From positions 1-38,687 of the forward strand of contig CAZSNT010000096.1 of the NCBI GenBank assembly GCA_964607765.1: a stretch of 38,687 nucleotides of DNA. Reading direction: 5' to 3'. The position numbers and the translations under genes are program-made. Source of the DNA: CAZSNT01 sp964607765 (GTDB lineage Bacteria; Verrucomicrobiota; Lentisphaeria; Oligosphaerales; JABHEG01). Under the pieces are notes generated by a model that had not been told where the DNA came from, ran no database searches, and saw only the letters and a list, made by a program, of their open reading frames with translations. Positions 16,968-24,762 of the stretch are shown here, piece by piece. Positions within the stretch are counted from its first letter, which is position 1, and the number at the start of each line of letters is the position of its first letter.

Positions 16968-18302
16968 TCAGAGGCTGTTGCCGGTGGCCAGGGCGGTGCC
17001 GGTCGCTCCGAGGCGTCGATGCTGTTTGTGGTGAATCTCGTGTCGGGAAATCAGGTTGCTGAGTCCGTAGATCCAGGCGTTGTAGAGACTGCGCAGGTTG
17101 GCTTTCCTGTCCAGGCCGCGCCGCAAGATGCTGCGAGAGGTGTTGAACTCGCGGCGGGCCTGGAAGCAACCTGCCGTGAGCTCGTCCGCGGTCATTCCTC
17201 GCGGGTGGAAGGTACTCTCGCCGTAGCGGTACTCCGGATGCAGCCACCACGGGTGTTTGATCAGTCGTCCCTCGCGTCGCAAGCGCTCGAACAGGGGAGT
17301 GCCGGGTGTCGGAGTCAGGGGATTGAAGTTGGCGAGGAAGAACTTGGACTCAATGGCGAACTGAAGCGTACGCTTGAACACGTCCGGTGTATCGTGGTCG
17401 TATCCGAACACGAATGTCGCGTAGACCATGATTCCGTGGTCCCGGAACACCTGGAGGAGCTGCTCAACCCGGCCGAGGTCCAGGTTCCACGCCTTATTCA
17501 TCTGTTTCAGGTTCTCCGGTTCCAGCGACTCGACACCGACAGTAACGGATGTACATCCTGTGTCGGCCATTGTACGAACAATGGATGGTTTTGTTGCGGT
17601 GTCCAGGCTCGTTTGGCAGGACCAGCGGAGCCGGAGCGGACGGATGCGCTGGAGCAGGTTCTGTGCCTGGGACGGATCGGCGAACAGGTTGTCGTCCGTG
17701 AAGAAGATGTGGCGGCTCCGCAGGTCTTGCAGCTCATCGGCGACATCCTGAACGGGCCGGTAGCGGATGCTGCGGCCGTAGAAGGCGCGGACGGAACAGA
17801 AGTCGCAGGCGAAGCGACAGCCTCTACCGAACTGCACGAGAGCCACGGGCCCGTAGCGCTTCCCTGCAAAGACCTGGCGGCCGTGCGGCACGCTTTCCAG
17901 CGTGGGGAACGTGCTCTTGTAGACGGGTTTGAGTCGGCCTGTCCTCACGTCTGCCAAGAGCTTTGGCCAGGTATCTTCTGCATCTCCAATAACCACGGCG
18001 TCAGCGTGTTGCAGTGCTTCGTCCGGGATGAGAGTAGGGTGGCATCCGCCCATGACCACGGGCACGTTCCGACGTCGGAACTCGGCCGCGATCTGGTAGG
18101 CGCGTCGCGCAGTGAACGTGTCCACCGAGAGCGCCACCAGATCTGTCTGTCTGTCGAAGCTCAGCGGCTCGATACGTTCGTCAACGAGTTCACAGCGAAT
18201 CTCAGCCGGGGTAAGTCCGGCGAGAACCGCGAAGGCAAGCGGCTCCATTGCGTCCCGGTGACGTGTTCCCGATATGCTTGGTTTGACGAACGTGACTTTC
18301 AC
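16968..18302 (-). CDS. B12-binding radical SAM enzyme (paralogue 1)
   Basis: This is a 444-residue enzyme if begun at GTG 18302, which overlaps the upstream stop as GTGA and gives MKVTFVKPS, matching the MKVTFILP and MRLTLVKP starts of paralogues 4 and 2. An ATG at 18350 would add 16 unconserved residues. The cobalamin-binding domain (1-120) has TARRAYQIAAEFRRRN and VVMGGCHPTLIPDEA. The radical SAM cluster is C162, C166 and C169 in GRGCRFACDFCS. FFTDDNLFAD and VGVESLEPENL follow. It probably works with paralogues 2-4 on successive or alternative carbons of one substrate; that is inference. Confidence 0.86.
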   Translation of the reverse strand: MKVTFVKPSISGTRHRDAMEPLAFAVLAGLTPAEIRCELVDERIEPLSFDRQTDLVALSVDTFTARRAYQIAAEFRRRNVPVVMGGCHPTLIPDEALQHADAVVIGDAEDTWPKLLADVRTGRLKPVYKSTFPTLESVPHGRQVFAGKRYGPVALVQFGRGCRFACDFCSVRAFYGRSIRYRPVQDVADELQDLRSRHIFFTDDNLFADPSQAQNLLQRIRPLRLRWSCQTSLDTATKPSIVRTMADTGCTSVTVGVESLEPENLKQMNKAWNLDLGRVEQLLQVFRDHGIMVYATFVFGYDHDTPDVFKRTLQFAIESKFFLANFNPLTPTPGTPLFERLRREGRLIKHPWWLHPEYRYGESTFHPRGMTADELTAGCFQARREFNTSRSILRRGLDRKANLRSLYNAWIYGLSNLISRHEIHHKQHRRLGATGTALATGNSL

Positions 18303-18952
18303 GCCTGCGTCGTCCCACTTTGGTGTGCTTCCGGACGTGGTTCGCGCCACATCACACGGATGAGTCGGTCGGAGTTACCAGTCGGCACAGTGGCGCACGT
18401 GCAGAAACCGTGCCGTTCGTAGAAACGTTGAGTCCGTTCGCTCAGAGTTTCCAGGCCGGCGGGGGTGCCTTGCCGGTCGCAGATTTCGAGGCCGTGTTCC
18501 AGGATGGCGGACCCGTATCCCCGGCCTTGGCGTTCGGGCTGTGTGCCAAGCGCGAGGAGATGTCTGTGTGTGCGAGGCGGGTGTTGTTCACCTGCGGCCT
18601 TGAGCACGCGCAACTTGGCATGCAGATGTCGCAAGCCGGCCAGCCTGGCGGCGACCACTCCAAGCCCCACCTCGTCGAGCATTGACGGCCAGCGAGCGGT
18701 TGACACCCAGAGAGCGGCTGCGGCGCGGCTCGGCAGGAGGTGGACCTCCCCCTTTTTGAGGGCGGTCTTGGCGAGGAACGCGAACCAGGCCTCGAGTCGC
18801 CTCAGACAGTTGCGGTCGCGACGCAGCAACCAGCCCGTGACAGTGTCCGCTTCGGCATAGGCACGGACCAGCAGCTCAACGACTGCCTGCGTGTCGGCGG
18901 CTGTTGCGGGCAGTGCCTGAGGCAGGAGTGAGTTGGCGTCGCCGTCAGACAT
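18299..18952 (-). CDS. GNAT-family N-acetyltransferase, operon member
   Basis: The predicted protein has about 217 residues. HLLALGTQPERQGRGYGSAI contains the acetyl-CoA pyrophosphate-binding motif Q-G-R-G-Y-G with its preceding strand, and TLSERTQRFYERHGF is the usual beta-5/alpha-4 region. ATG 18952 overlaps the stop of the upstream radical SAM gene by 8 bp; an ATG at 18985 is also in frame. The stop overlaps the GTG of paralogue 1. It therefore lies in the tightest part of the operon. The fold is clear but the acceptor is unknown. Confidence 0.85.
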   Translation of the reverse strand: MSDGDANSLLPQALPATAADTQAVVELLVRAYAEADTVTGWLLRRDRNCLRRLEAWFAFLAKTALKKGEVHLLPSRAAAALWVSTARWPSMLDEVGLGVVAARLAGLRHLHAKLRVLKAAGEQHPPRTHRHLLALGTQPERQGRGYGSAILEHGLEICDRQGTPAGLETLSERTQRFYERHGFCTCATVPTGNSDRLIRVMWREPRPEAHQSGTTQA

Positions 18953-20120
18953 CTCGCACCCGATCAGCGATGCAGACGGGAACAAGCCCTCCGTTCTTCA
19001 GCACTGCATCCGGGCAGCTTCGGCAGTGAATGAGTGTTCCGTCGGGTGCCAGCTCGGCCGGGTTCTGGAACAGGATCCGTTTGGCGTACGGCTGCGTGCC
19101 GGGCCGAAGACTGCGTGCGAGGAACCGTAGGTTCGCGGCGAGCCGGCCGCCCGTCAGCGCGTTGAACAGGAGCTGCATTCGGAACAGGCCCGGTTTCTGC
19201 GGCAGATACATGGGGTAGCGTTCGGCGAACCTGAGGCTGAGCCTGAGGTAGAGTCGCTCGAACGCGCTGTGTCTGAACCCCTCGAACACGGACGTCTGCC
19301 CGTTGCGGTGCAGCGTGCCCACGAGGTAGGACAGCCAGCGTGGGTCGCTCCTGTCGCGGTTGGAGCCCATGACGCCGAATGGCTCCAGCCCGAACTCGGA
19401 TCGCATCAGCTCGAGTGCCTGGTAGTTGTCGAACGGTGCTTCCGTGCCGGCGTCGGCGTGCGAGCGTGCGTTTTTCTCACCCCGCAGCCCGGTTTCCAGG
19501 TCGCCCTCGAGCCAGGCAATCTTCTCAACATCCCGGTTCAGCGTGACCAGCAGGTAATTCACGTGCGGCGATTCCAGCGTCAGACGCACGATATCGCGCG
19601 CCTCGTCGAGCTCGTCGGCGTCCACGGTGACGGTCAACCCCACGTCGATCCCGGCTTCGGCAACCAGCCGGATCCTGCTCTCTCTGAACGCTCTGAGTTC
19701 GGCGGGTGTGGGATCGGGCGGCATGTCGGGCCGGTGCTGTCCGCGCTCGATGTGCAGGTAGACGATATCGACGCCCGCCGTCTTCAACGCGGCGACCCGG
19801 TCGGGAGTCAGGTCCAGCCCGTTGGTCAGCAGTTCGACGGCCAACCCTCGGCTTTTGACCATGGAGACGATGGCATCGAGGTCGGGATGCAGCGTGACCT
19901 CGCCACCGGCGAGCGAGACTGAGCTCAAGCGGCGCAGCCGCAACAGGGCCTCCAGTTCAGACTCCAGTTCGGCGAGGGGTTTGTTCCGCGGCGGGTCAGT
20001 GTTGTAACAGGCTTTGCAGCTGATGTTACAGCCTCTGCAGATATCGAGCACGGCATGTGGAACGCTCCGCCCTTCCCAGGGCAGATGCCAGGCATTCACA
20101 GGCCGGGGCAGGTCACTCAT
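18945..20120 (-). CDS. Classical radical SAM enzyme without a B12 domain
   Basis: This 391-residue enzyme has C31-x3-C35-x2-C38 in the CRGCNISCKACY segment near the N-terminus, then SLAGGEVTLHPDLD (the GGE-type SAM-binding motif) and LLTNGLDLT. This matches the MoaA/SPASM-like radical SAM group. The C-terminus has HCRSCPDA...VPVC, which may bind an auxiliary cluster but lacks the seven cysteines of a full SPASM domain. It overlaps the acyltransferase gene upstream by 8 bp. No precursor peptide gene is visible, so a RiPP-maturase role has no support here. It could initiate a modification of the shared substrate. Confidence 0.82.
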   Translation of the reverse strand: MSDLPRPVNAWHLPWEGRSVPHAVLDICRGCNISCKACYNTDPPRNKPLAELESELEALLRLRRLSSVSLAGGEVTLHPDLDAIVSMVKSRGLAVELLTNGLDLTPDRVAALKTAGVDIVYLHIERGQHRPDMPPDPTPAELRAFRESRIRLVAEAGIDVGLTVTVDADELDEARDIVRLTLESPHVNYLLVTLNRDVEKIAWLEGDLETGLRGEKNARSHADAGTEAPFDNYQALELMRSEFGLEPFGVMGSNRDRSDPRWLSYLVGTLHRNGQTSVFEGFRHSAFERLYLRLSLRFAERYPMYLPQKPGLFRMQLLFNALTGGRLAANLRFLARSLRPGTQPYAKRILFQNPAELAPDGTLIHCRSCPDAVLKNGGLVPVCIADRVRDV

Positions 20121-20880
20121 CCGCCTCTCCGCTGGCTGCAGTGGGCGGCGGCGCGATGGGCTCGGCGCTTTCCGCGGCCGGGAAACAATTGGTGCGCTTC
20201 CCCCCCTTCCAGTGCGAGAAAGGCGCGGACATGAGTCGGGCGCGCGTGCACTCGTCGTCTGCTATTGTCGTGCCGCCTGCCAGCAGCGAGTGTGCGCCGA
20301 TCATGACCCGGTCGCCAATCGTCACCGGAGCCAGCCAGAGCTCGAGCTCCCCGTCCGCGTTGCGGGCAACCACGTGCGGGCTGATCCGTACCCCGGCCCC
20401 GAACACAACCCCCTGCCCGATGCGCAGGAAGGAGCGATCCAGGATCTGAGTGCCGGCGCCCCAGTACGTGTAGCGGCCGATTCTGGCGCCCCAGAGGCGG
20501 AGCCACGCGTTGTAGGCGCCGGGGACAATCCGGAGGCACGCCTCGAGGGCCGGTAGCCGGCAGAACAGGACCTGCAGGTTCAGCACGCCCCACCACGTGA
20601 AGTAGTCGCGGGTCCCGATGCCGATCCGCGGGCGTGTGACAGGACGAAAGGCGAGCACCAGCCGCCCCAGGAGCGCGGGCACGATGTACAGGACCACGAG
20701 CACAGCTGGCAGCCGAACCGGCCAGGACCAGGGCAGCAGCGTGGCGGCAAGCACAACCACTGCCACGTGGACGAGGGGCACGTAATTCAGCACGAGCATG
20801 AGAAACTGCTGGCCGCGTGACAGGTCATAGCTGCGCAGCGCTTCCCGTAGTTCACCGGGATTGGATTGAGCGTCGGGCAT
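20113..20880 (-). CDS. Membrane-linked left-handed beta-helix (hexapeptide) acyltransferase
   Basis: This 255-residue protein has two hydrophobic segments at about residues 24-50 and 57-80, which probably form a membrane hairpin. Hexapeptide-repeat strands follow (RIGRYTYWGAGTQI, LRIGQGVVFGAGVRI, VTIGDRVMIGAHSLLAGGTTI), typical of LbH acyltransferases. A Pro/Ala/Glu-rich tail ends the protein. Such enzymes move acetyl or acyl groups from CoA or ACP to sugars, amino acids or lipids. The membrane anchor fits a lipid-like or membrane-associated product of the operon. Its ATG follows the NTF2-like gene by seven bases and its end overlaps the radical SAM gene. Confidence 0.78.
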   Translation of the reverse strand: MPDAQSNPGELREALRSYDLSRGQQFLMLVLNYVPLVHVAVVVLAATLLPWSWPVRLPAVLVVLYIVPALLGRLVLAFRPVTRPRIGIGTRDYFTWWGVLNLQVLFCRLPALEACLRIVPGAYNAWLRLWGARIGRYTYWGAGTQILDRSFLRIGQGVVFGAGVRISPHVVARNADGELELWLAPVTIGDRVMIGAHSLLAGGTTIADDECTRARLMSAPFSHWKGGKRTNCFPAAESAEPIAPPPTAASGEADE

Positions 20881-20887
20881 CGGCCGG

Positions 20888-21463
20888 TCAGACCTGTCCC
20901 GGGTACTTGGAGAGCCGCAGGAGGACGAGCAGCTTGCGCCACAGTGACATGCTGCGTGCCTCGACCACCGGGTTGTCCAGAAAGTTCACCCCCGCGTGTG
21001 CCGCGGCGATCTTCCACATCCCCTCCTCCTTGACCATGGTGCAGGTCCAGCGGCTGGGGATCTGTATCCGGCGTCCGTTCCGGCGCAGCGTGTAGGTGTC
21101 TTTTGCCGTGCCGTAGCAGTAGCCCGTGTTGGGGCCGGTAAAGCGCGTCAGGATCTCGGCATCGGCGTCGGTCTCCATGCCGGACAACGGCGCATCCGGG
21201 GCCTGGAACATGCGCTCGTAATAGGCGACGAGATCCGTCTGGGACGTGATGGGGGTCTGGTCGACCGTCGTGAAAACGAACTCCTTGGCGAAACAGGTTT
21301 TCAGCGCATTCAGATCCTGGCCGGAGATGGCCGTGACCACCTTCTTCCGCAAGGCCCGGAGAGCCTCGTGATCTGCCTCCCGCGCAGCGGCCTGCGCCGG
21401 GCTCCGCGGTGCGGCGAGCATCACGCCGAGTACCAATCCCAGGATAGCGGTGTTCCGTGTCAT
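20888..21463 (-). CDS. Secreted NTF2/SnoaL-like protein, first gene of the radical SAM operon
   Basis: The predicted protein has about 191 residues. GAGGAGGG lies before ATG 21463. A signal peptide (MTRNTAILGLVLGVMLAAPRS...A) precedes a cone-shaped NTF2-like domain (DUF4440/SnoaL-type): a helical start LRALRKKVVTAISGQDLNAL, FVFTTVDQTPITSQTDLVAYY and RWTCTMVKEEGMWKIAAAHAG, ending in a strand typical of this fold. These domains bind small molecules or catalyse cyclisations and isomerisations; catalytic residues cannot be assigned. Being exported while most of the operon is cytoplasmic suggests binding or finishing the product outside the membrane. Confidence 0.7.
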   Translation of the reverse strand: MTRNTAILGLVLGVMLAAPRSPAQAAAREADHEALRALRKKVVTAISGQDLNALKTCFAKEFVFTTVDQTPITSQTDLVAYYERMFQAPDAPLSGMETDADAEILTRFTGPNTGYCYGTAKDTYTLRRNGRRIQIPSRWTCTMVKEEGMWKIAAAHAGVNFLDNPVVEARSMSLWRKLLVLLRLSKYPGQV

Positions 21464-21623
21464 GGATCCCTCCTCTCTGCAGATGACTGACGGCATACAG
21501 GTGCCGACCTACCCCGGGTCGTCAGCGCGTGCCGCTACCCTCTACCTTACCGTGATGGCGACGGTTAGCAACAGGTGGCCGGCGCCCCCATCCAGGGGCT
21601 GTCTCAGAGTGCGCTCTCCCGAT

Positions 21624-22652
21624 CTACTCGGGCGATTGCTGCGTGAATGCCTCGACAATCGCGACGGCGTTCTCGGTGGGAGTCTCGGGTTGCAGCGGCT
21701 TCGCGGGGGCGAGGATGTAGCCGCCGTTACGGCCCATCTCGCGGCAGAGCTTGCGCACTTCGGCCCGGATCTCGTGCGGCGTGCCGAACGGGATTGTGCT
21801 CTGGCTGCCGAGGCATCCGTAAAAGGTGATCTTGTCACCCCACTTTGCTTTGAGCTCGTAGGGGTTCATGCCGGCGGCTTCCGGTTGACAGCTCTCCAGC
21901 GCGTCGAGCCCGATCTCGATGACATCCGGCATGATGTCGGCCACGCTGCCGCAGCTGTGCGAGATGGCCTTCTTGCCTTGCGCGTGCACTGCTTCGTAGA
22001 CCTTGGCCCAGGCGGGCTTGATGAACTGCCGCCAGCGTTCCGGGCCGAGGATGGGGCCGCGCTGGTCGCCCCAGTCGTCCCCGAACATGATGGCGTCGGC
22101 GGGCACGTCGGCACAGAACTCGACCATGCCGACGTACAGGTCGGTGATGCGCCCGACGAGTTCCTCGTAGAATCCCGGCTCGGCGACCGCATCGATCAGC
22201 GCGTTCTCAAAGCCGCGGATGCGCCAGGTCTGCTCGAAAACACCCCAGCCCATGCCGATGAGGTGGTAGTGGTCGCGGTCCGCGCGGATGCGGCGGATAG
22301 CCTCTTCCTTGCCGGGCGCCACGGGGTCGAGGAACTGCTCGAGCGTGGGGAATTCGTAGTCGGCGAAGGAGCTCTGCTGCAGTGCCGGCGTCTCCAGGTG
22401 CCAGGGCCGCTGGTCGCGACGCCAGATGGACCCGAAGATGTCCGTGCCATGCGTGTCGCTGATCGGTTCCTCGCGAATTGTGCTGACGTGGAAGTGACTG
22501 ACCAGGAAGTGCTGGAGCCGCTTGCGCCAGTCCGGTCCGCCGTAGTGCGCGGTGACGCGCTCGGCCACAGTCGGCTCCATGGGCAGTACGTATGGCACGG
22601 GCGCCGTCGATTCGTGGCTGAGCTGGGCTACGACGATATCACGTGGTGTCAT
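21624..22652 (-). CDS. Uroporphyrinogen-decarboxylase-like (MtaA/CmuA-type) protein
   Basis: This 342-residue TIM-barrel protein of the UroD superfamily begins TPRDIVVAQLSHE and has DAIMFGDDWGDQRGPILGPE, KKAISHSCGSVADIMPDVIEIG and a later YGCLGSQ. The H-x-C (about residues 231-233) and the downstream C resemble the zinc ligands of corrinoid-dependent methyltransferases such as MtaA. True UroD substrate arginines at the N-terminus are not seen, so heme synthesis is unlikely. PVC-group bacteria carry many such paralogues, often beside sugar or methoxy-compound genes. It lies just upstream of the B12 radical SAM operon on the same strand, 160 bp before its first gene. Confidence 0.8.
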   Translation of the reverse strand: MTPRDIVVAQLSHESTAPVPYVLPMEPTVAERVTAHYGGPDWRKRLQHFLVSHFHVSTIREEPISDTHGTDIFGSIWRRDQRPWHLETPALQQSSFADYEFPTLEQFLDPVAPGKEEAIRRIRADRDHYHLIGMGWGVFEQTWRIRGFENALIDAVAEPGFYEELVGRITDLYVGMVEFCADVPADAIMFGDDWGDQRGPILGPERWRQFIKPAWAKVYEAVHAQGKKAISHSCGSVADIMPDVIEIGLDALESCQPEAAGMNPYELKAKWGDKITFYGCLGSQSTIPFGTPHEIRAEVRKLCREMGRNGGYILAPAKPLQPETPTENAVAIVEAFTQQSPE

Positions 22653-22700
22653 GTTGAGGGGCTCCCTGGTTCCCGATTGTGTAGATTAGGGCGAAAGAGC

Positions 22701-22750
22701 AAGGCGAAAGATGAGGGTCCCGGAGTGATTCCCCCTTCATCTTTCGCCTT
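22701..22750. repeat. 14-bp perfect inverted repeat between aldehyde dehydrogenase and UroD-like genes
   Basis: AAGGCGAAAGATGA (22701-22714) and its exact complement (22737-22750) flank a 22-base loop. A third, partial unit follows at 22749-22761. It could act as a hairpin in the transcript between the two genes or be a small dispersed repeat; its CTTCATC core resembles that of the element at 11358-11486. Confidence 0.65.
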
Positions 22751-22831
22751 CATCTTTCGCCTCTGATCTCTCAGTCGTACGTCGACATAGTCGTCATTCC
22801 GCTTCCATTCTGAGCTTGACACTGCCTCCCG

Positions 22832-24331
22832 CTACAGCGGTCGGACTATAGTGAGAGGCCGCAGGTAGTCGTAGAACGTCTCCACGCTGTTGGTGCCGCC
22901 ACCCATGCCGCTCAGGTTGATGCCGGAGAAGGGGGCGCCGGCCGGGAAGACGTTGTGCGCATTGATCCAACTGGTCCCGGCGACCATCGCTTCCGCCACG
23001 CGGTTGCAGCGGTCCAGGTCGGCAGACCACACGCTGTTGGCGAGGCCGTACGGGGTGCAATTCGCCAGCTCGACAGCCTCGGCCTCATTCCTGAAGTTGG
23101 CGAGGAACGCGACCGGGCCGAAGATCTCTTCCTGGGCCGCGACGTTGTCGAGGGAGCCGGCCAGGAGGCCGGGCCTTACGTAGAAGCCGCCTTCGCACCC
23201 TGGCACCGTGCAGGCGCCGCCGGGCAGGATGGCCTGCGCGCCGTCGTTCAGCCCTTTCTCCATGTAGGACAACACGCGCGTTCGCTGCGCTGCGTTGATC
23301 AGCGGCCCCATTCCGGCGTCGGGGTCGAAACCGTGGCCCACCCGGACAGCAGCGAGCTTCTCTCTTACGGCCTCCACAAACTCCGTGTAGATGCTCTTCT
23401 GCACGATCCAGCGCGTGCAGTCGCAACAGAGCTGGCCGGCACGGAACGTGATCGCCATGGCCAGCTTCTCTGCGGTGTCCTCGATGTCGACATCTTCGAA
23501 GACGACCGCTGCGCCTTTGCCGCCGAGCTCGAGTTTCACCGGAACGAGATTGCCGCCGCAGGCGGCGCCTATGAGCTTGCCCACCTCGGGCGAGCCAGTG
23601 AAAGACATGCGCTTGAGCCGCGGGTCGCGGGTCAGGGCCGCGCCGGCCGGCTCACCGTATCCGGCAACCACGTTGTAGACGCCGGCCGGGATGCCGGCCT
23701 CCTCCATCAGTCGCCCGAGATAGAGTGTGGTCAACGGCGAGTCCTCCGCCGGCTTGACCACAACCGTGTTGCCGGCGGCCATTGCGGGTATGATCCCCCA
23801 GCCAAGCAACCAGAACGGGAAATTCCAGGGATAGATGAAACCACAGACGCCGTACGGCAACCGGGCGATGCGCCCTTCATGCTCGTCATCGAGTTCGAGG
23901 GGGGTGCTGTACTCCGCCTTCTCGGCAAGGTCGGCGTAGTAACGCAGGGTGCGGCAGAACACCATGATGTCGAGGGGCGAATTGGCTCGGAGCTTGCCGC
24001 AGTCCAGCGCCTCCAGCTCCGCCATGACATCGGCCTTGGCGTCGATCAGATCGGCCAACCTGCGCAGGTGCGCGGCCCGTTCCGCCGGCGTCATGTTCGG
24101 CCAGCCGCTTTCCCGGAAGGCACGCTCGCCGGCCGCCACACCGGCTTCCACATCGCAGCTCTGCATGGCGAACACGTCGGCAAGTTTGATGCCGGATCCG
24201 GGATCGACCGTGGCAAACAGCTGCCCCCCGGAAGACTCGACCCATGCGCCGCCCACAAACGACTTCAGGGGAGCTTCTGCCAGAAAACCCGACACTTCAC
24301 GGGACAGGCTCAGTTCGTCGATGGAAAGCAT
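22832..24331 (-). CDS. NAD(P)-dependent aldehyde dehydrogenase
   Basis: This 499-residue protein has the usual aldehyde dehydrogenase length. GAGGAGG precedes ATG 24331. The oxyanion/NAD region GFIYPWNFPFWLL, the cofactor loop MSFTGSPEVGK, ELGGKGAAVVFEDVD with the general-base Glu (about residue 267) and the catalytic Cys in GQLCCDCTR (about residue 300) are all present. EEIFGPV completes the family pattern. It resembles betaine-aldehyde/gamma-aminobutyraldehyde types. It has its own predicted promoter and may supply an acid to the GH3 enzyme, or act in sugar or choline use with the UroD-like neighbour; the sequence does not decide. Confidence 0.9.
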   Translation of the reverse strand: MLSIDELSLSREVSGFLAEAPLKSFVGGAWVESSGGQLFATVDPGSGIKLADVFAMQSCDVEAGVAAGERAFRESGWPNMTPAERAAHLRRLADLIDAKADVMAELEALDCGKLRANSPLDIMVFCRTLRYYADLAEKAEYSTPLELDDEHEGRIARLPYGVCGFIYPWNFPFWLLGWGIIPAMAAGNTVVVKPAEDSPLTTLYLGRLMEEAGIPAGVYNVVAGYGEPAGAALTRDPRLKRMSFTGSPEVGKLIGAACGGNLVPVKLELGGKGAAVVFEDVDIEDTAEKLAMAITFRAGQLCCDCTRWIVQKSIYTEFVEAVREKLAAVRVGHGFDPDAGMGPLINAAQRTRVLSYMEKGLNDGAQAILPGGACTVPGCEGGFYVRPGLLAGSLDNVAAQEEIFGPVAFLANFRNEAEAVELANCTPYGLANSVWSADLDRCNRVAEAMVAGTSWINAHNVFPAGAPFSGINLSGMGGGTNSVETFYDYLRPLTIVRPL

Positions 24332-24451
24332 CTGCAGGGCCTCCTCAGCAAGCAACACCACAGCGGATGACCAACCCGTCCGGTCCCAGCGGCGATGCGC
24401 AGCAGTTCATCGTGTTTCCAACCCCTCCGATCCGCACACTCAGCATGCAGA

Positions 24452-24480
24452 ACAGTACGCGGCATGCCCGGGGGTGTCAA
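24452..24480 (-). promoter_or_regulatory. Predicted promoter of the aldehyde dehydrogenase gene
   Basis: On the minus strand a perfect TTGACA (24480-24475), a 17-bp spacer and TACTGT (24457-24452) lie about 120 bp before the ATG. It is back to back with the promoter at 24655-24683. Confidence 0.5.
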
Positions 24481-24535
24481 GGAAGGCGAATGAGTGGAGT
24501 GCGGGGGTGAACGCCGCCCGGAGAGACGGGCAGCA

Positions 24536-24588
24536 TGTCCGGAAAACGGCCGGTTTGCACGCAGGTGTTCGGCAGTGTTTTCCGGACA
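24536..24588. promoter_or_regulatory. Perfect 12-bp inverted repeat, possible operator
   Basis: TGTCCGGAAAAC (24536-24547) and GTTTTCCGGACA (24577-24588) flank a 29-base spacer. The half-sites lie between two divergent promoters, so a dimeric or tetrameric regulator could control both sides. Confidence 0.45.
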
Positions 24589-24654
24589 ACGGTGCGGGGT
24601 GCGCCGCGCCGCCGACGGGTGCGGGGTGCGGCCTCGGACGCTGGGCGCCCACCC

Positions 24655-24683
24655 TTGACTGCTCAGCGTGCTCCCTGTATTGT
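24655..24683 (+). promoter_or_regulatory. Predicted promoter of the DUF362-Mrp operon
   Basis: TTGACT (24655-24660), a 17-bp spacer and TATTGT (24678-24683) lie about 80 bp before the first gene's ATG. Both boxes match the sigma-70 consensus well for such GC-rich DNA. Confidence 0.5.
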
Positions 24684-24762
24684 TCCCACAGAGAGCGAGG
24701 GGACGCGCGAGCGAGGCGCGCATTCCCGCCCGGGGCACGACGGATCAATGGAGGGCCCTACG

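Larger units (their letters stand above)
24332..24762. other. Divergent regulatory region, no gene seen
   Basis: This 431-bp gap separates the minus-strand aldehyde dehydrogenase from the plus-strand DUF362 operon. It holds one predicted promoter for each side and a perfect 12-bp inverted repeat between them. Open frames crossing it have low-complexity composition and are upstream extensions of the real genes. Confidence 0.5.

Noticed and set aside
15524..18422. Long plus-strand frames (15524-16765 and 16926-18422)
   Set aside because: They mirror the B12 radical SAM genes on the other strand, whose cysteine motifs and paralogy are certain.
8934..21463. RiPP gene cluster with a precursor peptide
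   Set aside because: No small gene with a leader/core layout is visible in the gaps at 11326-11522 or 16850-16967, and no RRE, peptidase or transporter is present.
22955..24370. 471-codon plus-strand frame
   Set aside because: It is antisense to the aldehyde dehydrogenase, which has all its catalytic motifs.
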